NCBI RefSeq assembly: GCF_023015865.1
Contig: NZ_JALKBC010000012.1
Coordinates: 1 to 64,000 of the forward strand
Reading direction: 5' to 3'
Origin: Arenibacter sp. F26102
Lineage (GTDB): Bacteria > Bacteroidota > Bacteroidia > Flavobacteriales > Flavobacteriaceae
DNA: 64,000 nt
The notes beneath the pieces were generated by a model. That model was not told where the DNA came from. It was given only the letters and a program-made list of their open reading frames with translations, and ran no database searches. Both the position numbers and the translations under genes were made by a program. Of this stretch, positions 53,527-62,301 are shown piece after piece (the stretch's first letter is position 1; every line of letters starts with the position of its first letter).

Positions 53527-54561
53527 ATGGAACGACGCAACTTTATTAGAAACTCGGCACTTGGCCTTGGTGCAGGAATTACACTAACACCTTCATCAAT
53601 GTTATCTGCCAATGCTGGAAGTGAAGATGTAGACCTTTCAAAGCTGCCAAGGGAAGTCTGGATAGCTACTCTTACTTTAACAAAAATTGAAGCGGCTAAT
53701 TCTGAGGGGATGGTTAAGGAAGTATTGGGGCATATGGCAGATATTGTAAACTATAAACCTGATATAATATGCCTGCCTGAAGTTTTTCCAATATTTAATA
53801 TTTCAGAGAAGACAACTATTGAAGAAGTGGCCGAAAAACCATTGGGAAAAATAACAAGTAGGTTTGCCGAGTTTGCCAAAAAACACAAAACGTATATTAT
53901 TTGCCCTCTGCATACTGTTGAAAACGGTAAGTATTATAATGCTGCCGTAGTTATAGACAGGGAAGGTAAGGTAATGGGAGAATACCGAAAAATGCACACC
54001 ACGGAAGGAGAGATGGGCAAAGGGGTTTTTCCCGGGCCACTGGAACCTCCTGTTTTTAAAACCGATTTTGGTACCATTGGAATTCAAATTTGTTTTGACC
54101 TTGAATGGAATGATGGTTGGGAGAAATTAAAGGAAAAGGGTGCGGAAATTGTTTTTTTCTGTTCGGCCTATTCAGGCGGGATGGCTATAAATACAAGGGC
54201 CTGGCAAAACAAATACTGCGTTGTATCAAGTACAATTAAAGGTACGGCCAAAATATGTGACGTAACCGGTGATGAAATCGCAAAAACTGGTTATTGGGAC
54301 AAGCATTGGGCTATAGCCCCTTTAAACCTTGATAAAGCTTTTCTACACACATGGCCATATGTCCAGAAATTCAAAGACATTCATGCCAAATATGGAAGAA
54401 AGGTGAAGATTACCAATTACGATGAAGAAGAATGGTCGATAATCGAAAGCCTTTCTCCCGATGTAAAAGTGGCAGATATTCTTGAAGAGTTTGATCTTAA
54501 AACACACATAGACCATATTAAGAGTGCTACTGAGATACAAGAGAAATTAAGAAAAGGGTAA
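53527..54561 (+). CDS. Carbon-nitrogen hydrolase (nitrilase superfamily), exported
   Basis: 344 aa. A Tat-like signal (MERRNFIRNSALGLGAGITL) is followed by the nitrilase-fold triad: Glu85 (CLPEVFPI), Lys155 (EYRKMHTTEGE) and Cys189 (GIQICFDLEWNDG). It hydrolyses amides, carbamoyl groups or nitriles. Export is uncommon in this family and puts the reaction in the periplasm, next to exported amidohydrolases and a carboxypeptidase of the same run. The substrate is probably an amide on the imported compound. Confidence 0.85.
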   Translation: MERRNFIRNSALGLGAGITLTPSSMLSANAGSEDVDLSKLPREVWIATLTLTKIEAANSEGMVKEVLGHMADIVNYKPDIICLPEVFPIFNISEKTTIEEVAEKPLGKITSRFAEFAKKHKTYIICPLHTVENGKYYNAAVVIDREGKVMGEYRKMHTTEGEMGKGVFPGPLEPPVFKTDFGTIGIQICFDLEWNDGWEKLKEKGAEIVFFCSAYSGGMAINTRAWQNKYCVVSSTIKGTAKICDVTGDEIAKTGYWDKHWAIAPLNLDKAFLHTWPYVQKFKDIHAKYGRKVKITNYDEEEWSIIESLSPDVKVADILEEFDLKTHIDHIKSATEIQEKLRKG

Positions 54562-54631
54562 CAATCCAAAAAAGCCGAATAAAAATATGATTTTAACTAA
54601 TTAGGAAAGGCAAATATAAATTACATAATTC

Positions 54632-55693
54632 GTGTTAAGAAAACTAAAATACATACCATTCCTGGTACTTGCATGGATCGTATATTCGTGTGGTAAAACA
54701 ATACCTCGTTTTGAGGATTTTCCAAAAATTGATGCTCACGTGCATATAGAAACGGTCGATCCAGCAGTAATGGAATTTGCTAAAAAGGAGAATTTTAAAT
54801 TCATTACCATATGTACCGGATCAGATAACCAGGAATTTATTGATGGCCAATTGCACTTTGCCAAAGCACAAAAAACACACGCTCCCAATGATTTTGAATA
54901 TACCACTACTTTTTCAATGGAGGGATTTGAGCAACCTGGTTGGTTGGAAGGAGTAATTGAAAGATTGGCAGAAGATTTTGATCAAGGTGCTCTGGGGATA
55001 AAAGTATATAAGGACATAGGAATGACTTTTCGCGATAGTCTTGGCAATTTCATCATGATCGATGATCAACGTTTCGACCCCATATTTAACTTTATCGAAA
55101 AGGAAGGTAAATTGGTTGTAGGGCATCTAGGTGAACCTAAAAATTGTTGGCTCCCCATAGATTCGATGACGGTGAACGGAGATAAAGCATACTATGAAAA
55201 CAATCCCGAATTTCATATGTTCAAGCATCCTGACCATCCATCATACGATGAACAGATTGCCGCCAGGGACAATAGGCTTGAGATGAATCCGAACTTAAAA
55301 TTTATGGGTGCCCATCTTGGAAGTATGGAATGGAATGTAGATGAGATGGCTAAACGGCTTGATAAATACCCCAACTTTACGGTTGATATGGCAGCGCGTA
55401 TTTCTCATTTTCAACTTCAGGATTCGAAAAAAGTACATGATTTTATACGAAAATACCAGGACAGAATAGTGTATGCTACTGATTTTACCATAACCAACGA
55501 CGATAATTATGAGCAGGTTTTTACCGAAATTAAAGAAGAGTGGCGTTCAGATTGGAACTATTTTTCCACAAGCAACATAATGAGCATCTCAGGTACAGAC
55601 AAGACGTTTAAAGGTTTGGCACTCGATGAAAAGGTGCTTGAAAAAATTTATTATAAAAATGTATATCGATGGTTTCCCGGTGCATTTGAATAA
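54632..55693 (+). CDS. Amidohydrolase_2-type lipoprotein
   Basis: 353 aa, read from a GTG codon. The signal sequence ends WIVYSC (Cys at about 20). PKIDAHVH (about 33-40) is the metal-binding start, followed by VVGHLGEPKN, KFMGAHLGSMEW and YATDFTITNDD, the barrel His and Asp ligands of the amidohydrolase-2 group (decarboxylases, lactonases, dehydratase-like hydrolases). It is 70 bp after the nitrilase gene and 18 bp before the carboxypeptidase gene. It could open a lactone or split a C-C or C-N bond of a sugar-acid intermediate. Confidence 0.82.
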   Translation: MLRKLKYIPFLVLAWIVYSCGKTIPRFEDFPKIDAHVHIETVDPAVMEFAKKENFKFITICTGSDNQEFIDGQLHFAKAQKTHAPNDFEYTTTFSMEGFEQPGWLEGVIERLAEDFDQGALGIKVYKDIGMTFRDSLGNFIMIDDQRFDPIFNFIEKEGKLVVGHLGEPKNCWLPIDSMTVNGDKAYYENNPEFHMFKHPDHPSYDEQIAARDNRLEMNPNLKFMGAHLGSMEWNVDEMAKRLDKYPNFTVDMAARISHFQLQDSKKVHDFIRKYQDRIVYATDFTITNDDNYEQVFTEIKEEWRSDWNYFSTSNIMSISGTDKTFKGLALDEKVLEKIYYKNVYRWFPGAFE

Positions 55694-55711
55694 AACACAA
55701 TACGTATCAAG

Positions 55712-56995
55712 ATGATTAAAAAAATTAGAAAATTCTATTCATTCATTCCAAAATCAAGGTTCCTGATTCTTATTCCAATCGTGATTCTATTTTTTGCCTT
55801 CTCTTCGAATTATTCAGTAAACAATAGCGAAGAAGGGATAAAGAAACAACAAGAAAAATCAGGGTTGACCTATATCAACACTTCTATAGAGAATGGGTCA
55901 AGTTTTAACTGGGAGTTGGCCAACGACAGTGTGGTAAATATCTATTTGAACTACGACTATCAACGGAACTCGTTGAACCGGGCCTATGACCACTGGCATT
56001 TTTTACTTGAAGCAAAGCAGGGAACAGATCTTACCCTAGTCTTTCACAATTTCAGTGAAATTTATAATGGAGAAAAAGTGCCTTTCGATACCTGGATAAT
56101 GGATTGCATCACCGCCCCTGACGATAGGAATTGGGATCATGTACCGGTAGAATGGATCGATGGTGAGCGGATGAAAGTTAAAATACACATGGAATCCGAT
56201 TCCCTTTATATTGCAAGGGTGGACCCATACCGAGTTAGCGATCTTCAAAATTTGGTATCGAACATAAAAGATAATGAGCTAGTTAAAATTTCCCCAATCG
56301 GCACTACCGTTGAAGGAAGAGAGCTTCAGATAATCCAGGTCGGTAAGGATACTGCACCACACCAAATTTTTATCCGGGCTAGGGCCCATGCCTGGGAACC
56401 GGGAGGTAATTGGGTAGTAGAGGGTATCATTAAGAAACTGCTGGATAATTCGGAAGAATCAAAAAAGTATTTAGAAAATTACGCCGTTTACATTTTACCC
56501 ATGGCCAATATGGACGGCGTGGCCAGAGGACTTTCGCGGTTTAATATAAACGGGATGGATTTGAACCGAAACCTGACAGCACCGGCCGATCCAAATTTGA
56601 CTCCTGAAAATGCCGCAATGGAAAAATGGTTGGAGGCGATGATTGCAAAAGGGATGAAGCCTGATTTAGCTATCGATTTCCATAATGACTCAAATGGACC
56701 GCTGTTTTTTTCGTCAGCAGGTAAAGAAAAGATAGGTTATGTGGAAAATATGAAAGTGCTGGAAGGTATACTTCGTGAGCATTCGTGGTTCAGCGAACAT
56801 ACTTCCTTTTTTGGAACAACATCATTTGAAGAAGGATTAATGGCAAGGTATGATATAGATGCATTGGTATATGAACTAAACGCCCATTGGATCAAAGGAT
56901 TGGATAAAAAACCTTTATCAGATGACTGGATTCTCCTAGGGGGTCAATTATGTAATGTCTTTGACATCTATTTTAAGGAAACAAATGAGCAGTAG
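55712..56995 (+). CDS. M14 family zinc carboxypeptidase
   Basis: 427 aa. An N-terminal hydrophobic anchor (about 18-32) is followed by a beta-sandwich region (about 60-175, as in cytosolic-carboxypeptidase-like M14 proteins) and the catalytic domain. Zinc ligands: His226 and Glu229 (RAHAWEPGG) and His324 (IDFHND). LPMANMDGVARG (about 262-273) and LNRN are family motifs, and the general base Glu is in VYELNAHW (about 388). It removes a C-terminal amino acid or a side-chain-linked amino acid. Its presence in a glycan locus suggests an amino-acid- or peptide-decorated substrate. Confidence 0.83.
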   Translation: MIKKIRKFYSFIPKSRFLILIPIVILFFAFSSNYSVNNSEEGIKKQQEKSGLTYINTSIENGSSFNWELANDSVVNIYLNYDYQRNSLNRAYDHWHFLLEAKQGTDLTLVFHNFSEIYNGEKVPFDTWIMDCITAPDDRNWDHVPVEWIDGERMKVKIHMESDSLYIARVDPYRVSDLQNLVSNIKDNELVKISPIGTTVEGRELQIIQVGKDTAPHQIFIRARAHAWEPGGNWVVEGIIKKLLDNSEESKKYLENYAVYILPMANMDGVARGLSRFNINGMDLNRNLTAPADPNLTPENAAMEKWLEAMIAKGMKPDLAIDFHNDSNGPLFFSSAGKEKIGYVENMKVLEGILREHSWFSEHTSFFGTTSFEEGLMARYDIDALVYELNAHWIKGLDKKPLSDDWILLGGQLCNVFDIYFKETNEQ

Positions 56996-57277
56996 GTTTT
57001 ATTATCTAACAATAGTTGTTATACAGATGGGATTTTTGGAACTGAATATGATTCCGGTATCCCTTAATATCACATAGCATACTATAAATACTACTATGGA
57101 TTAACGCTTTGGCATAAAAAGTATTTACGGGAGAACCCGAAAGAGGGAAACATCAACAAGGCCTGCTGAAAAGTAATATTCTCAGTTACGAATAAAAGTT
57201 AAAAATGAAATTATCGATAATTGAATGAAAGCTGTTTTAAAACTGCTTATAAGCTAATCTTGAATTTATTTAAACCC

Positions 57278-58705
57278 ATGAACAAATCTAAATCTATATT
57301 CACCGTATTCCTATTAGTGTCTTTTGTGTTGACGTACTCTCCTTTAAGTTCACAAGAGCCAAAGGGGAAGGGGAATTCAATCTCGGATTTAGCTCCAACT
57401 CCTCCTCTTGGATTTAATAGTTTTGATAGTTATTTGGTTTTTCTGAGCGAGGAGAAAGCAAACGCCATGATCGATATAATGGCGGATAAATACAAGCCTT
57501 TTGGGTATGAATATTTTGTAATTGATGCCGGATGGTATGATAATGTTGAACTTTATAAGGGAACCTATTATCCTAAAAAAAGATTAGGTCTCGCAATTGA
57601 TGGATATGGTTTACCAGAACCTTCCAAAGCGTATTTCCCAAGTGGAATAAAACCATTGGCCGATCATGCCCATGAAAAGGGCTTAAAGTTTGGTGTTTGG
57701 ATTATCCGGGGAATCCCAAAAGTAGCAGTGGAAAAGAATCTGCCGATAAAAGGGACACGATATAGAGCAAGGGACATAGCAGACACAACAAGTATATGTG
57801 TGTGGAGCGATAAGAATTATGGCGTTGACATGAGTAAACCCGGAGCACAGGAATACTATAATTCATTGATAGATAAATTAGCATCGTGGGGCGTTGACTA
57901 TATCAAAGTCGATGATATGGTACCAAATCCAAAAGAAATTATGGCAATTGCCAAGGCCATAGAAAATGGTGGGCATAAGATGATGTACAGTCTTTCGCCC
58001 GGCGATGTTAATTCCATGGATAATTTACCTTATTACAAAAAAGCTAACATGTTGCGTATTACGGCGGATATATGGGATAACATGTTAAGCATTGAAAAAG
58101 GGTTTTATGCTTGGGAAAAGTTTTTCGGTTTGGAAGGGAATGATTTTTGGCCCGACCTGGATATGATCCCGTTCGGTAGATTATGTGTAGAATCTCCTGA
58201 TTTTTTGGAAGACATACCTGAAGAAGCAAAAAGTAGACAAAGCCTTTTTACACAGGATCAAATGAAAACATTTATAACACAAAGGGCACTCGCCGCGTCC
58301 CCATTATTTATAGGTGGCGACTTGCTAACGATGGATGATTTTTCGTATTCCTTGCTTACAAATAAAAACATGCTTGCTTGTAACCAAAATGGTGTAATGG
58401 GTGTAAATATTTATCGTGCTGGTAATCTTGATGTTTGGTTAACACCTAACAAAGAAGACCCTGGAAAAGGTTGGGTCGGAATTTTTAATCGAACCACCAC
58501 AGACCGGAAGGTTAAATTATCAAAGTATGATCTTGGATTTACTGAATTCAAGGATAGTTACAACGTGGTTGAAAACACAAATGCCTTTAAATTGAAAGAC
58601 ATATGGAATGATTCTGAATTTATAATTGACAGTGATTATAAGTTCTTTGTTCCTGCCAACGGTGTAGTTTTTTTGGAGTATTCGGAATTATCAACTATTA
58701 AATAA
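57278..58705 (+). CDS. GH27-like secreted alpha-galactosidase family protein
   Basis: 475 aa from ATG 57278, which starts a signal peptide; the longer frame would begin at TTG. The mature part opens TPPLGFNSFDSY, the GH27/GH36 start in which GWNSW is replaced by GFNSF. FVIDAGWYDN, KFGVWIIRGIP, the nucleophile motif VDYIKVDDM (about 204-212) and the acid/base LRITADIWDN follow. A C-terminal beta-sandwich (about 385-475) is present. It probably cleaves an alpha-linked galactoside or related sugar such as arabinopyranose or N-acetylgalactosamine. Confidence 0.82.
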   Translation: MNKSKSIFTVFLLVSFVLTYSPLSSQEPKGKGNSISDLAPTPPLGFNSFDSYLVFLSEEKANAMIDIMADKYKPFGYEYFVIDAGWYDNVELYKGTYYPKKRLGLAIDGYGLPEPSKAYFPSGIKPLADHAHEKGLKFGVWIIRGIPKVAVEKNLPIKGTRYRARDIADTTSICVWSDKNYGVDMSKPGAQEYYNSLIDKLASWGVDYIKVDDMVPNPKEIMAIAKAIENGGHKMMYSLSPGDVNSMDNLPYYKKANMLRITADIWDNMLSIEKGFYAWEKFFGLEGNDFWPDLDMIPFGRLCVESPDFLEDIPEEAKSRQSLFTQDQMKTFITQRALAASPLFIGGDLLTMDDFSYSLLTNKNMLACNQNGVMGVNIYRAGNLDVWLTPNKEDPGKGWVGIFNRTTTDRKVKLSKYDLGFTEFKDSYNVVENTNAFKLKDIWNDSEFIIDSDYKFFVPANGVVFLEYSELSTIK

Positions 58706-58756
58706 ACTATTTCGTAACGCCCAATAAAAGCCCCGAGGTAAAAATTATATAAATTG

Positions 58757-60241
58757 ATGAATAAATTAGTTTTTTTTATGTCTGTCGCACTCGTTTTCTC
58801 TTGTTCGATAAAGCAGAACTTTAGACCTCAAAAAACAGATCTTGTAAACAAATGGGATACCCTTCGCCCGCTTGTTAATCCAGATAAAGGTTGGTATCAT
58901 CATATGCTGGATAACGGTATTGAAAGCTACCTTGTTCAGGATGAAAATGATCTAACCACATTTATTGGAATGGACCATCTGTATCTTCGTCTGGCATGGG
59001 CTTTTCTTGAACCGGAAGAAGGGAAATATGACTGGTCCTATATTGATGATATAGTGGAGAAATACGTACCAATGGGGTATAAGATTTCTTTTCGTATCAC
59101 CTGTAAAGAAACAGGGGGGGCTCCCGGCAGTGTTCCTATCGAAGTAGATGGAATAAGGTTTGCTACACCTTATTGGGTGAAAGAAGCCGGTGCAACCGGC
59201 ATAGAGCGTCCTGAGTATGGATCAGCCTCATGGACTCCCGAATGGGGCAATCCGATCTACCTAGAGAAATTGGATAATTTCCATAGGGCTTTTGCACAAA
59301 AATATGATGGTAAACCTTGGGTTAGATACATTGATGTGGGAAGTATTGGTGAGTGGGGTGAAGGTCATACTTATTATTCTACACGTATTCCTCCTTCCAA
59401 GGAAGAGATCAAATCACATTTGAATTTATTTTTAAAACATTACCAAAATTCATTATTGGTTGTTGCGGACGATTTGCTCAAATATGGCAAGTCTGAAAAA
59501 GATGTTATTGAGTTGTTGATCTTTGCCAAAGAAAAAGGATTTACAATACGTGACGATAGTCCGATGGTAGAAAGTTATATAGAAGATTACAGGGATACAT
59601 GGAGCGTTAGTCACCCGCATTTTTTCGAGGAGGTGTACAAGACCAGGCCCACTATTTTTGAGTCGGAACATTATGCTACAGTAAAAAAGGATGGAAACTG
59701 GATTGGTCAAAATGGTGCTGGCGTTATTCCAGGAGAAAAAGTAAGTGGTGCTGAAATATTCAGAAATGCAATGAAATTAATACACCCTACTTACATTGGG
59801 TTTCATGGTTATTTGAGGGAATGGTTAGCTGACAATCCGGAATTAACATTAGAGTTACTCAATCTTAGTGGGTATTGGTATTTCCCTCAATCTATTTATA
59901 CTACAAATTATGTCGATGGTGAATTATCATTTGAGATCACATGGGAAAATAAAGGTGTTGCACCAGCATATTCTGTATATCAATTAAAGGGAAAATTAAT
60001 TCCAGAGGATAATTCAAATGAAACTATCGAATTTGTAATTCAGGATTCAGGAAATAAAGACTTGATGCCTTTGGAGAAAACAACCTTAAAATATAAGGCC
60101 GCTCTACCTGTAGATCCTAACGGAAATTACCAATTAGCCATTCAGCTTTTTGATAAAAATTCAGGAGATCCGGTTGATATTGGATTAACTACCAATATAA
60201 AAAACAACGATTATTTTGTGATTCAAAATCTTTCTTTTTGA
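58757..60241 (+). CDS. DUF4832 family lipoprotein (glycosidase-like TIM barrel)
   Basis: 494 aa. The lipoprotein signal ends VALVFSC (Cys at about 15). NPDKGWYHHMLDNG (about 40-53), LRLAWAFLEPEEGKYDWSYI (about 76-95), YIDVGSIGEWGEGHTYYSTR and FESEHYATV fit the DUF4832/GH42-related TIM barrel, with Glu residues on the right strands for a retaining glycosidase. A beta-sandwich (about 395-490) ends the chain. No activity can be assigned for certain; beta-galactosidase-like action is possible. It lies 51 bp after the GH27-like gene. Confidence 0.78.
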   Translation: MNKLVFFMSVALVFSCSIKQNFRPQKTDLVNKWDTLRPLVNPDKGWYHHMLDNGIESYLVQDENDLTTFIGMDHLYLRLAWAFLEPEEGKYDWSYIDDIVEKYVPMGYKISFRITCKETGGAPGSVPIEVDGIRFATPYWVKEAGATGIERPEYGSASWTPEWGNPIYLEKLDNFHRAFAQKYDGKPWVRYIDVGSIGEWGEGHTYYSTRIPPSKEEIKSHLNLFLKHYQNSLLVVADDLLKYGKSEKDVIELLIFAKEKGFTIRDDSPMVESYIEDYRDTWSVSHPHFFEEVYKTRPTIFESEHYATVKKDGNWIGQNGAGVIPGEKVSGAEIFRNAMKLIHPTYIGFHGYLREWLADNPELTLELLNLSGYWYFPQSIYTTNYVDGELSFEITWENKGVAPAYSVYQLKGKLIPEDNSNETIEFVIQDSGNKDLMPLEKTTLKYKAALPVDPNGNYQLAIQLFDKNSGDPVDIGLTTNIKNNDYFVIQNLSF

Positions 60242-60313
60242 ACCATGAATACAATTTTTTAAGTGGAATTTATGAAACGGGGGGGACAAGGTTAAAACTG
60301 TAAATAGTATTAA

Positions 60314-60505
60314 ATGACAAGAATTAAAAATTACATATTTGTGTTTTGTGGGGTATTATTGTTTGCTACCGAATTGTCCGCACAACAATTAATCAGGTCC
60401 CGGCCTATAAAGGTTGATAATGTTTTGACTAATTCCGGAATGGGAAAAGATATTGATAGTTGTTATTCGTTTGGACAATTAATAATTAAGAATTCTAAAT
60501 TTTAA
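60314..60505 (+). pseudogene. Truncated secreted protein, N-terminal remnant
   Basis: 63 codons: a complete signal peptide (about 1-23, LFATELSAQ) plus VDNVLTNSGMG, a phrase typical of the N-terminus of DUF4832/beta-galactosidase-like proteins, then an abrupt end 5 bp before the GH28 gene. It looks like the start of a secreted glycosidase whose body has been deleted. It could also be a small secreted peptide. Confidence 0.4.
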
Positions 60506-60510
60506 TCAAT

Positions 60511-61887
60511 ATGAAAATTAAATTTTCGTTTTTAATACTGCTGCTTACTAGTTTTTTTATTTCATGTACAGAAGAAGACCATTCTTTGAAAATTACCGAA
60601 ATAAATATTAAGGCACCTTTTGAAATGCCAACCATTAAGATACCCGATTTTAGTAATTGTAAGGAGTTTTTAATAACCAGTTTTGGTGCAGTACAGGGAG
60701 ATCAAGACAAAACAACAAAAGCTATTGCCGACGCAATTTTTCAAGCAAACAAAATTGGAGGAGGAATTGTGGTCATTCCTAAAGGAGTGTGGTCTACGGG
60801 AAAAATTCATTTTAAAAGTAATGTCAATCTACATCTAAATGACGAGGCCGTTCTTTTGTTTTCAGATAATCCGGAGGATTATTTACCTGCAGTTTCATCA
60901 ACTTGGGAAGGATTGGAATGCTACAACTATTCACCATTAATTTATGCTTTCCAATGCAAGAATATAGCCATAACCGGTAAGGGTATATTAAAAGCTAAAA
61001 TGGATGTGTGGACCGAATGGTTCAAACGCCCAAAAGCTCATATGGATGGACTTGTCCGATTGTATCATATGGGGGCAAAAGGCGTTCCCGTTAAAGGGCG
61101 TCAAATGGTTGGTGACAATGCCAATTTCCGCCCACATTTTATTCAATTTAACCGCTGTGAGAATATTTTGGTGGAAGGTATTTCAATTCAGGATAGTCCA
61201 TTCTGGGTAATTCATCCTTTCCTTTCGAAAGATATTGTAATAAGGGATGTAAAAGTAAAGGCACACGGGCATAATAACGATGGGGTAGATCCAGAAATGA
61301 GCCAAAATATTTTAATTGAGAATTGCACTTTTGATCAGGGCGATGATGCAATAGCGGTAAAATCAGGCCGGAATCAAGATTCATGGCGCCTAAATACACC
61401 ATCAAAAAATATTGTTATACGAAACTGCATTGTAAAAAATGGTCACGAGCTACTGGCAATTGGAAGCGAATTGTCTGGCGGAATTGAAAATATTTTTGTG
61501 GATAATTGTATTGTTACCGAAGAAGCAATGTCTTCAATGGATCACTTGGTATTTATAAAAACCAATGAACGTAGGGGCGGTTTTGTTAAAAATATATTTG
61601 TAAGTAACATTAAGGCCGATCATATAAAAGGTGGGATACTTGGGATTGAAACAGATGTGTTATATCAATGGCGTGATTTAGTTCCCACCTATGAGCGCAA
61701 GCTAACTTCAATAGAAAGTATTTTTATCGAAAATATTCAGGTGTCGGATGCACAGTTTATTTCTAAGATTTTGGGGCAGAAAGAGCTTCCTGTTCAAACG
61801 GTGATATTAAAAAATGTGAGAGTTGATTCGATTCATAATAAAAAGATAATACATGAGAATATTGAAGGTTTTAATTGGGTTGAATAA
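60511..61887 (+). CDS. GH28 family polygalacturonase-like lipoprotein
   Basis: 458 aa. The lipoprotein signal ends SFFISC (Cys19). FLITSFGAVQGDQDKTTKAI (about 53-72) starts the beta-helix. Active-site landmarks are Asn256-Asp257 (HNNDGVDP), Asp278-Asp279 (QGDDAIAVKSG) and His312 in GHELLAIGSE, where most GH28 enzymes have GHG. The usual RIK reads FIK (about 348-350). So the catalytic acids are kept while part of the substrate pocket differs, suggesting a variant exo-acting or rhamnogalacturonan-type enzyme. It indicates that galacturonate-like sugars are part of the substrate. Confidence 0.88.
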   Translation: MKIKFSFLILLLTSFFISCTEEDHSLKITEINIKAPFEMPTIKIPDFSNCKEFLITSFGAVQGDQDKTTKAIADAIFQANKIGGGIVVIPKGVWSTGKIHFKSNVNLHLNDEAVLLFSDNPEDYLPAVSSTWEGLECYNYSPLIYAFQCKNIAITGKGILKAKMDVWTEWFKRPKAHMDGLVRLYHMGAKGVPVKGRQMVGDNANFRPHFIQFNRCENILVEGISIQDSPFWVIHPFLSKDIVIRDVKVKAHGHNNDGVDPEMSQNILIENCTFDQGDDAIAVKSGRNQDSWRLNTPSKNIVIRNCIVKNGHELLAIGSELSGGIENIFVDNCIVTEEAMSSMDHLVFIKTNERRGGFVKNIFVSNIKADHIKGGILGIETDVLYQWRDLVPTYERKLTSIESIFIENIQVSDAQFISKILGQKELPVQTVILKNVRVDSIHNKKIIHENIEGFNWVE

Positions 61888-62001
61888 GAGATTCTGAACC
61901 ATATTTTTAACAAATTACTATTCATATTTGACTATTTGGACATCTATGTATAGTTATTTGGAATTAGAAAAATAATTGATTGCCAGGAGACAATAGAGCC
62001 A

Positions 62002-62259
62002 TATACCGTTGAACATGCCTTTCCCAAATATACCGGAAACAAAATTCAAGTAATTCCTCGGTTTATGGTTTAGATGCCCAACCTAAGAAATATTGACCAA
62101 AGTGAATTTGAATTTGTAAAAGACAGGTCTGGTGTAGATAACAGTGTATTTTCTATTGTTGAAGGTGATATGGTCCGTGTTGGGGCCCAGATTGTCCAAG
62201 TATTAAGTATTAATTAGAATACCGAGTATTTGTTACTCAGAAACTGTAAAATTAAAAAA
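62002..62259 (+). pseudogene. Decayed C-terminal copy of the beta-helix gene
   Basis: One reading frame, broken by TAG codons at 62071-62073 and 62215-62217, reads YTVEHAFPKYTGNKIQ, then MPNLRNIDQSEFEF, then VEGDMVRVGAQIVQVLSIN, then NTEYLLLRNCKIKK. Each piece lines up in order with the C-terminal part of the protein at 51802-53469 (YTLDAFEQAYPDYSGDNIQ, QPNLKNIDRSDYEL, VEGDMIRVGDQEVQVISID, DTRYLILNKQIKWE). A stretch corresponding to about 25-30 residues before VEGDM is missing. It is a relic of a duplicated gene. Confidence 0.8.
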
Positions 62260-62301
62260 ATAAATAAAATGCTTGTAAAGCTTCATTAACAAACAAAAAT
62301 T

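Noticed and set aside
57000-57277. Possible relic coding sequence (KKYLRENPKEGNINKAC-like reading)
   Set aside because: Short, without a recognisable family and with stops; not enough to call a pseudogene.
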